Counted from the first letter of the stretch, positions 1-8,692 are shown. The stretch is 64,000 nucleotides of DNA from Pelomonas sp047654805 (GCF_047654805.1 NZ_JASGIV010000001.1:2046001-2110000); one strand, 5' to 3'. Numbers and translations are program-made. The notes: generated by a model from the letters alone, not told the origin.

Positions 1-573
1 ATCTCCCATGCGCGTCCGGAACTGCCCCCCGCCGGCGGGCCCCCAGATCGGCGCGTATGCAGTCCGGCAGTGCCCGCAAATCAGCGGCTCATCGAAGGCC
101 TCGGCTGTCACCGCATAGCGGGGTGTCGGCGCGTTGCATGCGCTGCAATGATCGAGGAGCCAGTCGTTGTGCTGTGGGCACCGAGCCAGCCCCTCCACCT
201 GGCAGATCACAGACTGGTAGCCCATCGACAAGCAGGTCGGGCAGTAGCGCAGCGCCCTGTCGCTCGCGACCGCCCGGCCCCAGCGTTCGGATTGGCTCAG
301 CAGTCCTCTCTTCCATAGACTCGCGGCGAGCTGTGGCGCGGATCGGCTACGAGCTAGCCATTCCAGGTGCAGCAAGCTGCGACCGTGCGGAGTTGCCTCG
401 GGGCGCTGGGATGGTCGTACGCCAAAGACCCGACAGATCCGCTTGGCATCCAGCACGTTGGCAATGGCCAATTTGGCCAAGACGGTAAAGGGCCCCTCCC
501 CTGGCGAGAACCAGCTGTCGGAAACGACGAGGCCGTCGGCCAGGTGAAGTGCTCCGAGGTTGCCGCGCGACAT
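1..573 (-). CDS. tniQ: TniQ/TnsD-like target-site protein, partial (3' end beyond the window)
   Basis: This reading frame is open from an ATG at 573 to the left edge of the window, giving 191 codons with no stop. It carries the paired Cys/His clusters of TniQ-family zinc fingers: C111-x2-C114, C132-x2-H135, C143-x2-C146 and C166-x2-C169. In Tn7-like elements TniQ/TnsD proteins bind target DNA or a targeting complex and recruit the TnsC ATPase. The ATG overlaps the tnsC stop as ATGA (571-575), so translation is probably coupled. The N-terminal part is less typical of TniQ than the zinc-ribbon part, so the exact subfamily is open. How the element chooses targets cannot be judged without the missing C-terminus. 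Confidence 0.75.
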   Translation of the reverse strand, partial: MSRGNLGALHLADGLVVSDSWFSPGEGPFTVLAKLAIANVLDAKRICRVFGVRPSQRPEATPHGRSLLHLEWLARSRSAPQLAASLWKRGLLSQSERWGRAVASDRALRYCPTCLSMGYQSVICQVEGLARCPQHNDWLLDHCSACNAPTPRYAVTAEAFDEPLICGHCRTAYAPIWGPAGGGQFRTRMGD

Positions 574-1592
574 CACTGCAAACTGCTCTGGTAGGCACTT
601 GCGTCGACGGCATCGGTCCACAACTCCGGCGTGGGTGCGAAGCCTGCGCTGTCGTGCTGCGCCACGAGGAACAGCCAAGCCCGAATCGAAGACATGACCC
701 ACTGCATGCCAATATCACCGGCGCTGCGACCTTGGCGGGCCGCCACCCGCTCAAAGGCAGCCCAAAGCAGTGGTGCCTCTTCGGCCAAACGCCAGCCCGC
801 GCAGTACGCCGTGGGCAGAAAGAACTCTGACATGCAGACTCCGCTGCCAAGGGGATGCTCGTGTTTCGACGGGTCGTCAAGGGCCTGCATCATGGCGTGC
901 AGTTCTTCGCGATCGCGCAGACCGCGGAAGACGTGAGGCTTCAGGAAGAACCGTCCCAGGAGGTCAGTACGACCTACGCTCATCAGCATGTCGCGCAAGA
1001 CGTGAAGCTCTTCGTGCGCGAAAACGATGGTGGTGGTCCGGATGCCCCGCTTCTTCAAGTCGTTGGTGAGGTCGCGCATCCAGACCCACTCGAGCAAGCT
1101 CCAGCACTGGCCCTCGTCGATGAAGAAGACGTAGTGGTCTCCGCTCAGGGACCGGACGGCGGCAACGATCATCGACATGAACCGTCGGCGCCGTTCGGCG
1201 GCTGATCCGTACAGCGATGCACCATGCTCGTAGTCGTCCAGCGCGTCGCCCCAGAAAGCCTTTTCCGTAGGTTTGTCGTGCTTCTTGGCAATGAGAGTTC
1301 CGATGGCCAGCTTCGGAAAGATCCGCCGCAGTTCCTCGCAAAGGATCTGGATGGTCTGTGTCTTGCCCATTCGGAAGGCGCCGACGAATGGAGATCCAGG
1401 GAAGCGGTGGATGATCAGATGCTGGACGATCTCGAATACTTCTTTGACGGCTTGGGTCGCCAACTGCAGGGAATCCGTGACCAGCGGATGAGAGAGGTAG
1501 TACTCCTGGCGCATAGCGGCATCGCACAGTGCCTGTTGACGAAGAGCGCGGCGCTGGCCGACATCGTCGATGGGGGTGATGGTTGCGTTCAT
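573..1592 (-). CDS. tnsC: TnsC/TniB-like AAA+ transposition regulator
   Basis: This 339-residue ATPase has a Walker A motif (GAFRMGKTQ) and a Walker B motif (HYVFFIDEGQ), as in TniB/TnsC AAA+ proteins. These polymerise on target DNA and link the target selector to the transposase. A ribosome-binding sequence (AGGAGCTT) sits just before the ATG. The gene follows tnsB by 46 bp and overlaps tniQ by ATGA, which fixes the order tnsA-tnsB-tnsC-tniQ. The reading frame is intact. Because tnsB upstream is interrupted, expression of this gene may now depend on read-through from the insertion sequence or on a local promoter. Confidence 0.85.
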   Translation of the reverse strand: MNATITPIDDVGQRRALRQQALCDAAMRQEYYLSHPLVTDSLQLATQAVKEVFEIVQHLIIHRFPGSPFVGAFRMGKTQTIQILCEELRRIFPKLAIGTLIAKKHDKPTEKAFWGDALDDYEHGASLYGSAAERRRRFMSMIVAAVRSLSGDHYVFFIDEGQCWSLLEWVWMRDLTNDLKKRGIRTTTIVFAHEELHVLRDMLMSVGRTDLLGRFFLKPHVFRGLRDREELHAMMQALDDPSKHEHPLGSGVCMSEFFLPTAYCAGWRLAEEAPLLWAAFERVAARQGRSAGDIGMQWVMSSIRAWLFLVAQHDSAGFAPTPELWTDAVDASAYQSSLQ

Positions 1593-1638
1593 GCTGAAGC
1601 TCCTGGTTTTGTCCGTTTGGATGAATGGTTAGCCGTTT

Positions 1639-1848
1639 TCAGCCCCACGAGGGCTTTGGCAGGTTCAACAGGATCGGGACTGGCCGGATCGGAATCACGT
1701 CAGCGACCTCAGGTTTGGGCGCGCCAACGCGGGGCACCGGCGCGCCTGTCGTGCGGATTGCCTCTGCGAGTTGGGTGGCGTCCTCAGAGACTCGGTCTGG
1801 CCGCGCCCGAGCGGACTCCAGCGCCTTGCGCGCCAGGTGCTCAAGGAA
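1639..1848 (-). pseudogene. tnsB: 3' fragment of tnsB, separated by the IS21 insertion
   Basis: The last 70 codons of tnsB (69 residues plus TGA) lie on the far side of the insertion sequence. Joining base 1848 directly to base 4522, which removes the element and one copy of the 5-bp duplication, keeps the frame open across the junction (..DYVEAF then LEHLARKALE..). This piece would be the extreme C-terminus. In Tn7 the TnsB C-terminal tail contacts TnsC, so loss of this segment is expected to uncouple transposase from regulator even though the catalytic domain remains. The function of the tail in this family member is inferred, not shown. Confidence 0.85.
1844..1848. repeat. Target-site duplication of the IS21 element, left copy
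   Basis: AGGAA directly flanks the left inverted repeat and is repeated exactly at 4517-4521 after the right inverted repeat. A 5-bp duplication is within the usual range for the IS21 family. Confidence 0.9.
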
Positions 1849-1850
1849 TG

Positions 1851-1977
1851 TCACCGACCGCCGTATAGGAGCCAGTCCGTGATCGGCATGTAGGAGCCAG
1901 CGGCTGACCGGCGTATTGGAGCCACTGCGTGATCGGCGTAATGGAGCCAGGGCCGGATCGGCATATAGGAGCCAGTC
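1851..1977 (+). repeat. Five tandem 25-bp-spaced repeats at the left IS21 end
   Basis: GGAGCC occurs at 1868, 1893, 1918, 1943 and 1968, an exact 25-bp period. Each copy is preceded by a CGGC(A/G)TA-like stretch. They look like tandem IstA binding sites placed on one DNA face roughly every 2.4 turns. Confidence 0.8.
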
Positions 1978-2053
1978 GGCACCGGGTTGACGGGTGTCTC
2001 GAACACCGCGAGGCCATCTCTACCCTTCGGGTCATTTGCCCGGAGGGCCAGGG

Positions 2054-3625
2054 ATGGCGCGCAGGAGATTCGAGATGCATCACTACCGACAGGCCCTGCT
2101 GCGCATGCGCCAGGGCGACTCCGACCGCGACATCGCCGCGGCCCGTGTCATGGGTCGGCCCAAGGCAGCGCAGTGGCGACGCATCGCCACCGAGCGCGGT
2201 TGGCTGGACACCACCCAGCCCCTGCCCGACGACGAAGCCATAGCCGCCGCGCTGGGCAGCCCGCGCAAGGCCAGCACCACCATCTCCACGTTGGAGGCGC
2301 ATCGCAGCGAGATCGCGGCCTGGGTCGAGCAAAGCGTCTCGGGCACGGCCATCCACGCCGCGTTGAAGCGCCGGCACGGCTGGGCCGGCAGCTACTCGGC
2401 CGTGCGCCGCCTGGTGGCCGACATCCGCCAGCAACTCCCGCCCGAGACCACCTGCCGGCTCGACTTCGAGCCAGGCGACGCAGTTCAGGTCGACTTCGGC
2501 GCCGGCCCCACGCTCCTCCACCCCGATGGCCAACCCCGGCGCACCTGGGCCTTCGTGATGACGCTGGCGCACAGCCGCCACCAGTACGTCGAGTTCGTCT
2601 GGGACCAGACCGTGCCCACCTGGCTGGGCTGCCACCGCCGCGCCTTCGAGTGGTTCGCAGGCGTCCCCGCGCGCGTCATCATCGACAACGCCAAGTGCGC
2701 CATCACCCGCGCCTGCGCCCAGGACCCGACCGTACAGCGCGCCTACGCCGAGTGCGCAGAAGGCTACGGCTTCAAGATCGACCCCTGCCCGCCGCACGAC
2801 CCGCAGAAGAAGGGCATCGTCGAGTCGGGCGTGAAGTACCTCAAGGGCAACTTCCTGCCGCTGCGCACGTTCCGCGACCTGGCCGATCTCAACGCGCAGG
2901 CCCGGGCCTGGGTTCTCGAGGAGGCCGGTGTGCGCTGCCACGGCACCACCCGGCGCACGCCGCTGGCCTTGTTCGCGCTGGAGGCGCCGCTACTGCAGGC
3001 GCTCCCCAGCCAGGCACCCGACCTGGGCAGTTGGCACCGCGTGAGCGTGCACCGCGACTGCCATGTGCAGTTCGAGCGGGTGCTGTACTCGGCGCCGTTC
3101 ACGCTGGTGGGCAAGACCCTGTGGCTGCGCGCCACCGACGCGGCCGTGGCGCTGTTCGAGGACTACCGCCACGTCGCCACCCATCCGCGCGGCCGGCGCC
3201 CGGGGCAGCGTGTGAGCGTGCGCGAGCACCTGCCGCCCGAGGCGCAAGCCTTCTTCGGCCGCGACCGTGCCTGGTGCGCGACCCAGGCCGAGCGCATCGG
3301 AGTCTCCTGCGCGGCGCTGATCGAGCAGTTGCTGCGCGACCAGGTCCTGGAGCGGTTGCGGGCGGCACAGGGCGTACTGGCGCTGCTCAAGCCCTATGGC
3401 GCCGCCCGGCTGGAAGCCGCCTGCGCCCGCGCGCTGGCGCATGGCTCGCCTCACTACCGCACCGTCAAGACCATCTTGGCCACCGGCGCCGACCAGCGTG
3501 CCGACGTCCCCGCAGCCACACCCGCCAGCTACGGCCGCACCCGCTTCACGCGGCCGGCCTCCGAGCTGTTCGCCGATGCCATCCCGTCCCTATCCACCAA
3601 CCCGCAGCAAGACCTGCTGCATTGA
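2054..3625 (+). CDS. istA: IS21-family transposase IstA
   Basis: This 523-residue protein has an N-terminal helix-turn-helix region and an integrase-core DDE catalytic domain. The visible acidic positions are the Asp in VQVDFG, the Asp in IIDNAK and the Glu in KKGIVESGVKY. It cuts and joins the element ends together with IstB. I chose the ATG at 2054 (MARRRFEMHHY) because GGAGGG lies a few bases upstream; an in-frame earlier start at 1994 would run through the terminal repeats. The reading frame is intact, and istB follows 18 bp downstream. Confidence 0.93.
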   Translation: MARRRFEMHHYRQALLRMRQGDSDRDIAAARVMGRPKAAQWRRIATERGWLDTTQPLPDDEAIAAALGSPRKASTTISTLEAHRSEIAAWVEQSVSGTAIHAALKRRHGWAGSYSAVRRLVADIRQQLPPETTCRLDFEPGDAVQVDFGAGPTLLHPDGQPRRTWAFVMTLAHSRHQYVEFVWDQTVPTWLGCHRRAFEWFAGVPARVIIDNAKCAITRACAQDPTVQRAYAECAEGYGFKIDPCPPHDPQKKGIVESGVKYLKGNFLPLRTFRDLADLNAQARAWVLEEAGVRCHGTTRRTPLALFALEAPLLQALPSQAPDLGSWHRVSVHRDCHVQFERVLYSAPFTLVGKTLWLRATDAAVALFEDYRHVATHPRGRRPGQRVSVREHLPPEAQAFFGRDRAWCATQAERIGVSCAALIEQLLRDQVLERLRAAQGVLALLKPYGAARLEAACARALAHGSPHYRTVKTILATGADQRADVPAATPASYGRTRFTRPASELFADAIPSLSTNPQQDLLH

Positions 3626-3643
3626 CCCTGAAGGAGAAGCGCC

Positions 3644-4432
3644 ATGAACCCCGCCCCCGAACTGGCACCGCAGCTCAAGCAGTTGCGCCTGTCCGGCATC
3701 TTCGACTCTCTCGAAGCCCGCAACCGCCAGGCCATCGAGGCCAAGATGGCCTACACCGACTTCCTGGCCCTGCTCATCAGCGACGAGATCGCCCGGCGAG
3801 AGCAGAAGAAGTTCTCCACCCGGCTGCGCCGCGCGCAGTTCCGCACCACCAAGACGCTGGAACAGTTCGACTTCGAGCGGCTGCCCCAGCTCAACCGAGC
3901 CCTGGTGCATGACCTGGCGACCGGGCGCTACCTGGGGGAGAAGGCTCCGGTACTAATCGTCGGGCCCTGCGGCACGGGCAAGAGCCACCTCGCGCAGGCC
4001 TTGGGGCACTGCGCCGTGCGCCAGGGCGTGGACGTGGTCTTCACCACCTGCGCCAGCCTCACGCAAAGCCTGAACGCGGCCCGCGCCACCGGCAGCTACG
4101 AACGCAAACTCGCCAGCCTAGCCCGGGTGCCGCTGCTCATCATCGACGACTTCGGCCTCAAGCCGCTGCGCGCGCCGGCCGACGAGGACTTGCACGATCT
4201 GATCGCCGAACGCTACGAGCAGGCCGCCACCATCGTCACCAGCAACCTGGACTTCACCGAGTGGGACCAGGCCTTCCCGGCCAACCGGCTGCTGGCCAGC
4301 GCGAGCCTAGACAGGCTGCGTCACAACGCCTATTGCCTGGTGCTGGACGGGCAGTCGTACCGGGCTCCGAAGCAGATCGCAGCCGGCGCAAAACCGGCAT
4401 CGCAAAAGCCTTCAAAATCCACCCCGGCGTAA
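3644..4432 (+). CDS. istB: IS21-family helper ATPase IstB
   Basis: This 262-residue DnaC-like AAA+ ATPase has a Walker A motif (GPCGTGKSH) and a Walker B region (LLIIDDFG). IstB oligomerises on target DNA and stimulates IstA. AAGGAGAAGCGCC precedes the ATG. The gene is complete and of normal family length. It is co-oriented with istA and presumably co-transcribed from the element's left end. Confidence 0.95.
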   Translation: MNPAPELAPQLKQLRLSGIFDSLEARNRQAIEAKMAYTDFLALLISDEIARREQKKFSTRLRRAQFRTTKTLEQFDFERLPQLNRALVHDLATGRYLGEKAPVLIVGPCGTGKSHLAQALGHCAVRQGVDVVFTTCASLTQSLNAARATGSYERKLASLARVPLLIIDDFGLKPLRAPADEDLHDLIAERYEQAATIVTSNLDFTEWDQAFPANRLLASASLDRLRHNAYCLVLDGQSYRAPKQIAAGAKPASQKPSKSTPA

Positions 4433-4466
4433 CCCCCTCGGGACGCCCGTTCTACCCACCTGTTCC

Positions 4467-4516
4467 TGGCTCCAATATGCCGAACATCGGTGGCTCCATT
4501 ACGGCGGTCGGTGACA
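4467..4516 (-). repeat. Two inverted repeats at the right IS21 end
   Basis: GGCTCC at 4468 and 4492 are reverse complements of the GGAGCC core found five times at the left end, followed by the terminal GGTCGGTGACA. The two ends are therefore asymmetric, with five sites on the left and two on the right. Confidence 0.75.
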
Positions 4517-4521
4517 AGGAA
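4517..4521. repeat. Target-site duplication of the IS21 element, right copy
   Basis: AGGAA, identical to 1844-1848, directly follows the right terminal repeat. Confidence 0.9.
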
Positions 4522-6267
4522 TGCCTCGACGTAGTCGCCGCCGCGGATGTCGGCGAGTTCCCGCGCGTCGCGCATGCGGTTGATCTGCTTGCGGATGTCC
4601 CGTGAGTGCTTGGTACGACGCCAGCCCTTCTCCCGAACGGTCAGCCATCCGAGGCGGGTGCCGTCTTCCAGGAACGCCTCGACCGTTCGCATGTCTTCTT
4701 CGTGCACATGGAGAACGAGCGGCTTGCCGATCAACGCGAACTGCGACGCGAGTTCAGGACTCGTGTAGGTCCCCTTGTCGACTTGAACGTAGGGGCGCTT
4801 CAACTTTCCGGCCGCGCAGGACCCGCGCACCGTGTGCGTTTCGATCTCCACGCCGAGGCGTGGTGTCAGCAGCGTTGGAGGAATTTGTGGACGGGGCACG
4901 AACCGCTGACGGTCTCGGTCGAAGTGATCTCGCAGCACTTCAAGCGGTGAGCGGTAACCCAGCCCGGGTTGGCCTTTCGCGTTGTATTCGGCGATCGCGA
5001 CGTCCAGGAGATCAAGCAGCTCTTGCCACGTAACTTTGAGCTTGCTGGCCGCGGCGGCGCCATCGGTCTTCTTCGGGTCTGCTGGGCCAGAACCGACCGA
5101 CGTCGGCAACCGATGCAAGCCGAAACGCTCCAGCAATCCGAAGAACCGTTCGATGGTGTCGTTGTGATACCAGGCACCGACGGCGCTCCAGCTCAACGCG
5201 CAGCCAAACCGCCGCCGCACCCGATGGACGATGCGATTGGCAAAGCTCTGCATGGCGCTGTCCATCCGCAAGGCTGCAGGGGCGAACACAAAGCCATCAA
5301 CGCAGCCCATTGGGAAGCCGGCCCCTTCCTTGTAGCTGACGTCGCCCATCTTCAGCTCGCGCGGTGTCCAGGGCTTCGTGGCCATGTCCAGGGCCAACTC
5401 GATCTGCGACGCCGTAGGCTCCGTCCGAAAGGACGCGGCGTACCCATAGATTGCGCGTGACTCTGAGTCCGCGACGACGTAGATCCACAGACGCTCAATA
5501 GGGATCAGCTGTGGGCCTGCAGGCCCCTCGACCTCAATCGTTCCAATGCAATCGACGTGGTGGGCATCTATACACACCAGATCCAGCGGTGATGTGGTCA
5601 GATCGAATGACCACAGACCGTTCCCCACTTGGCCTGCCCTTTTTGCTGCCTCCCCTACGGCTCTGGAGCGGGCCTTGGCGTCGCTGGCGATCATGTCTTT
5701 GACATAGCGCTCAACCGACCGCCGGGCGCAGTTTTTCTGGTTGCGGGGGTACTGGTCAGGCGTGAAGCGCTTCTCCACCAGTTGGACGAACGTCCGCCAG
5801 ACCGCTTTGGCCGGCGTAAAGGCTGCCCGCGCCTTTCCCTGCCCGGTTCCCTTGCGGATGACCTCGTTCAAGGCCTTCTTGATGTACAGGTTCTCGTCCA
5901 GAAATCGCTGGAAGGCGCCGCTGGCTCCCTTGCGACTCGCGTTTGGCCCGGCGGGAAGCTCGCTCGTGCGCTCGTAGTCGGACAGTCGTAGGCCGTAGAT
6001 CAGTCCCGCCCAACCCACGACACCGCCATCGGTGTGAGGTTGCAGGCATCGGTTGACTTGATCCAGCAGCGCGTCCGCCGACACCTGAGCTGTCTTCGCC
6101 GCGGCGCGAAGCTTGCCGGTGCTCAGGTAGTCTTTGACGGCGGGCATGAGACGCTCGAAGCGTTCGACTGCGGCTGACTCCATGCCGCTGGTGTCCACTA
6201 CCTGCCACTTCGAGGTGTCACGCAGTTCGGCCGAGAGGGTCTTGTATGTGAAGCGCTGGCGACTCAT
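4522..6267 (-). pseudogene. tnsB: TnsB/TniA-like DDE transposase, disrupted by IS21
   Basis: The first 582 codons carry the whole rve-type catalytic core: Asp in LVCIDAHHVD, Asp in ALRMDSAMQ and Glu in HNDTIERFFG. The N-terminal DNA-binding helices and a C-terminal beta-barrel region are also present. The IS21 insertion after residue 582 replaces the natural 69-residue tail with about 61 residues read from the element, ending at 4330. The ATG at 6267 overlaps the tnsA stop as ATGA and has GGAGGT upstream. TnsB makes the 3'-end cuts and strand transfer in Tn7-like transposition. The chimaeric product may still bind ends but probably cannot engage TnsC normally. Confidence 0.88.
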
Positions 6268-7010
6268 ACGACCTCCGGCTTTTCGGCGAAGAACGTGCGC
6301 ATCGAGAACGGCGCATCGAAGAGGTTGCTGCGGTACGCGCCGGCCTGCATGGACCGGAAGAGCGCGACGCCGTAGAGATCGGCGCGCTCCGTTCCCTCGC
6401 CCAGCGCCAGCACCTCCTGGAACTCCACCCGTCCTTTCGAACGAATCAAGGCGGCCACTTGCAACTGCTCCTCGGTCAGCGCCCAATCGCGGCCGGCCGC
6501 TAGCCAGGCTGCAACGGCATGCCAGTTGCGGATTCGCTGTGGTGCAACAAGCATGTCTTCGTGGGTGAGCGTCTCCAGGCGCGGAGTCGGCGCGCCATCG
6601 GGCATGCAGCCGGCTTGCAGCAGCAACTGCAATTGGCTCTGCGTTCCTTGAACTGCGGCCGCCTGGTCGGCAGCACACACATGGCGCCAGACCACGTCGC
6701 CGTTGGCCATGACGATCTCAGCATCGACATGCTCAACGAAGCTACCGCCGACGGCGCGCTGCACCTTGAGCGCTGGGCTGTAGTCGACACCGCAGACGTC
6801 GAACGACGACTCGAGATAGAGGAAATGCAGGTACTCGATTTCTGCCCCGAACGCCACGTCACGGCGGGCCTTGGCGCTGTACTGAAACCACAGCTTGCCC
6901 GTGGAGTGGCCTCGCGCGTCGTAGACGTCTGCGAGTTGGCCGCGCAAGCGCACGCCGGGCCTGGCGCCCGTACTGGCCTTGTTCGATGGAAGGTTTGACC
7001 GGTTCTTCAT
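6264..7010 (-). CDS. tnsA: TnsA-like endonuclease subunit, possibly inactive
   Basis: This 248-residue protein begins the tns operon, with AGGAGCAGCG before the ATG at 7010. Its position before tnsB and the pattern AEIEYLHFLYLE ... HVDAEIVMANGD resemble the TnsA N-terminal nuclease domain, which cuts the 5' ends to give cut-and-paste movement. The usual Glu and Asp positions are present. The third motif, normally E/Q-x-K after a short strand, reads VVWRHV here, so the catalytic lysine seems to be missing. The C-terminal half matches the winged-helix part expected for TnsA only loosely. The family call rests mainly on position and the two visible motifs. Confidence 0.7.
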   Translation of the reverse strand: MKNRSNLPSNKASTGARPGVRLRGQLADVYDARGHSTGKLWFQYSAKARRDVAFGAEIEYLHFLYLESSFDVCGVDYSPALKVQRAVGGSFVEHVDAEIVMANGDVVWRHVCAADQAAAVQGTQSQLQLLLQAGCMPDGAPTPRLETLTHEDMLVAPQRIRNWHAVAAWLAAGRDWALTEEQLQVAALIRSKGRVEFQEVLALGEGTERADLYGVALFRSMQAGAYRSNLFDAPFSMRTFFAEKPEVV

Positions 7011-7725
7011 CGCTGCTCCTACTTGGTGATGGAGTGCGTTGCCTGCGGTGCAGGCGGAACCTGTCGAACTTTTTTGGGCAAAAGCCCTCCCCGCCCGTGC
7101 TTGACAGCAATCCCAACCAGGACTACCGTTCAGCACAGACAAAGCCATTGCAAGTGGGCCAAGTCGACAGGTAAGAAGGATCGAGGCCAAGTTCTGTTCC
7201 AGCAGGACTTGGCTTTTGTCGTTAGTGCTCCTTTCCGTTAGTTGCGGAACAGACTGATCTGGCTAGGACACTTCAATAGGGCGCGGGGCGCGACGCTGTC
7301 GGCAATGCCGGCCCAGTTGGCTGACGAAGGGGCACGACCAGGGGCAAACAGCTCAATGAGGGGCGTGGTCGCGCCGGACGTACCCGGCTGGCATGGAAGT
7401 CCGCGCCAACCCGTCCCGTCTGGATGTCACCGCCCTACTTCGCTGCTCCAGCGCCTTCCAATGCGCCGGACTACAGATCGCTCCGATGCAGACGCCCTTA
7501 AGCGTATAACTGCACAAATGCTTTGTAAATCAATGAGTTAGGGCAACATTTGGCGATACGGTCCTTGTATTGCGTCGATACAGGATTTGGCGCGCATCCG
7601 CTGGAACTGGCCTGCCCTTGAGGGCGTCGCCGCCGTCGGCCCAAGCAGAGATCTCAGGCATACCGTTTCAGGAGCGAAGCCATGTCAGCTTTCCCCTCGA
7701 TCTGTGCAGCCTTGCCTGAGGTGCA
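7011..7725. other. Intergenic region upstream of tnsA, likely holding the transposon end
   Basis: No convincing gene is present in these 715 bases. The tns operon reads leftwards from here, so by analogy with Tn7 the transposon terminus and TnsB binding sites should lie in this stretch. Three copies of GGCCAAGT are visible: direct at 7157 and 7185, and inverted at 7207-7213. A GTTAGT-containing pair lies near 7220-7242. No clear TGT...ACA terminus with a partner can be fixed, because the other end is outside the window. Confidence 0.4.
7186..7217 (+). terminator. Hairpin followed by TTTT, possible terminator or transposase site pair
   Basis: GCCAAGT pairs with ACTTGGC (7207-7213), and the stem extends to about 11 bp with one wobble around a TTCCAG loop; TTTT follows. 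It could be a rho-independent terminator reading rightwards, or a pair of inverted protein-binding sites given a further GGCCAAGT copy 28 bp upstream. Confidence 0.35.
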
Positions 7726-7995
7726 ATGGCAGTGCAGCCGCCCTTTCCTAGCCGGCAAGACGATCTAGGCATGATGACGTCGCAACGAAAGCGCCGCGCC
7801 CGGATCAACCGGCTCACCGAAATGTTGCTCATGCGGCGCTTGGAGAGCTCGCTGGAAGACCAGACGTGGGATCGGATGCCCGCTGTCGGACGCGAGTTCG
7901 GAAGCCCGGATTTCGATCGCCTGATGGAAGAAGACTTTCGCGCAGGACGGGGCGTCTTCGATCCTGTGTTCGCAAGTGCTCTCACTAAGGGTTAA
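7726..7995 (+). CDS. Small hypothetical protein
   Basis: I do not recognise this 89-residue frame. It has a basic N-terminal segment (QRKRRARINR) and an acidic C-terminal half, and codes a composition typical of real small proteins. GAGG lies four bases before the ATG at 7726; an alternative start at 7771 gives 74 residues. It is isolated between the tns operon and a toxin-antitoxin pair. It could be a fortuitous open frame in GC-rich DNA. Confidence 0.35.
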   Translation: MAVQPPFPSRQDDLGMMTSQRKRRARINRLTEMLLMRRLESSLEDQTWDRMPAVGREFGSPDFDRLMEEDFRAGRGVFDPVFASALTKG

Positions 7996-8382
7996 GTCCG
8001 CTCCACGGGCTCTTCCAGATGAACTTGGCGGACGGGTACGCTGGTTCACCCTACCCGGCTCGAAGGCGCGACTCGTCCGTGCATCGCAGGCTTGGAACTG
8101 CGAGCGTCGCGGCCGGCACAGCCATGTGCCGTTCAAGCGCCAAACAGACTTGCCTCAAGCGCTGACCGCGACGGGACGGCCTTGGCGTCAAGCATCTCCC
8201 GCAGAGATGCGCGCCATCAGGTTCATTGTTTCTGCCTACCGCAGGCCTCGTGACGCCTCGGCCGCCCGACCTTCGTAGCGCCCTGACCCGGGTTCTTACG
8301 GTCGCGTGTGTGGCATTGCCGTGGACATCATCAACCGCGGCTCGGCCGCCAACCCTATGAGTGTCCCCATGCATGTTGCGCA
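7996..8382. other. Intergenic region, no gene seen
   Basis: About 390 bases without a convincing reading frame on either strand. The right end abuts the promoter/operator of the toxin-antitoxin pair. Confidence 0.5.
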
Positions 8383-8402
8383 TGTATCGCAATCGCGATA
8401 CA
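8383..8402. promoter_or_regulatory. Perfect palindromic operator of the toxin-antitoxin pair
   Basis: TGTATCGC-AATC-GCGATACA is a perfect 8-bp inverted repeat with a 4-bp centre, ending 8 bp before the antitoxin start codon. Antitoxins of type II systems usually repress their own operon through such a site. The very short distance to the ATG implies a very short or leaderless mRNA. Confidence 0.65.
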
Positions 8403-8410
8403 GTGCCCAT

Positions 8411-8692
8411 ATGAAGACCACCACCATCCCACCCGTGAGGATCGAACCGCAGTTCCGCGAAGAGATCGAGCAGGCGCTGGAAGAAGGCGAGACCTTGGCC
8501 TCGCTCGTCGAACAGGCTGTGCGAACCGAGGTGATCCGTCGCCGGGATCAGGCAGAGTTCGTGCGACGCGGCTTGCAGTCAATCGCGCGCTCCGAAGCAG
8601 CGGGTGACTGGATTCCTGCGGATGCTGTCATCGCCAAGCTGGAAGCCAAGGTGGCTGCCGCGCGTCAGCGTCAGAAGAAGTCCTCTGCATGA
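8411..8692 (+). CDS. Antitoxin of a ParE/RelE-type toxin-antitoxin pair (YlcI/YnfO-like)
   Basis: This 93-residue protein has a ribbon-helix-helix-like N-terminus (TIPPVRIEPQFREEIEQAL) followed by a long charged helical tail suited to wrapping around a toxin. It overlaps the downstream toxin gene by ATGA. The start at 8411 directly follows the palindromic operator; longer in-frame starts upstream would read through that operator and are unlikely. It is expected to neutralise the toxin and repress its own promoter. The subfamily name is my best recognition, not a database result. Confidence 0.75.
   Translation: MKTTTIPPVRIEPQFREEIEQALEEGETLASLVEQAVRTEVIRRRDQAEFVRRGLQSIARSEAAGDWIPADAVIAKLEAKVAAARQRQKKSSA

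Larger units (their letters stand above)
1849..4516 (+). mobile_element. IS21-family insertion sequence (2668 bp), complete
   Basis: The element begins TGTCACCGACCGCCGTA and ends with the inverse complement TACGGCGGTCGGTGACA. It holds the two-gene istA-istB cassette and is flanked by AGGAA duplications. Both genes are intact, the terminal repeats match closely and the duplication is perfect, so the insertion looks recent. It lies inside tnsB with its genes on the opposite strand. Internal GGAGCC-containing repeats at both ends are presumably transposase binding sites. Confidence 0.95.

Noticed and set aside
1987..3912. Long plus-strand open frame (641 codons) overlapping istA in another frame
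   Set aside because: Composition is Arg/Pro/Ala-rich and disordered, whereas istA in the other frame has the full DDE domain.
573..7010. CRISPR-associated transposon
   Set aside because: The tns/tniQ genes are compatible with one, but no cas genes or array are in the window and the cargo side is not visible.
7242..7541. 99-codon frame upstream of the toxin-antitoxin pair
   Set aside because: No start signal and a composition typical of non-coding DNA; it overlaps the expected transposon end.
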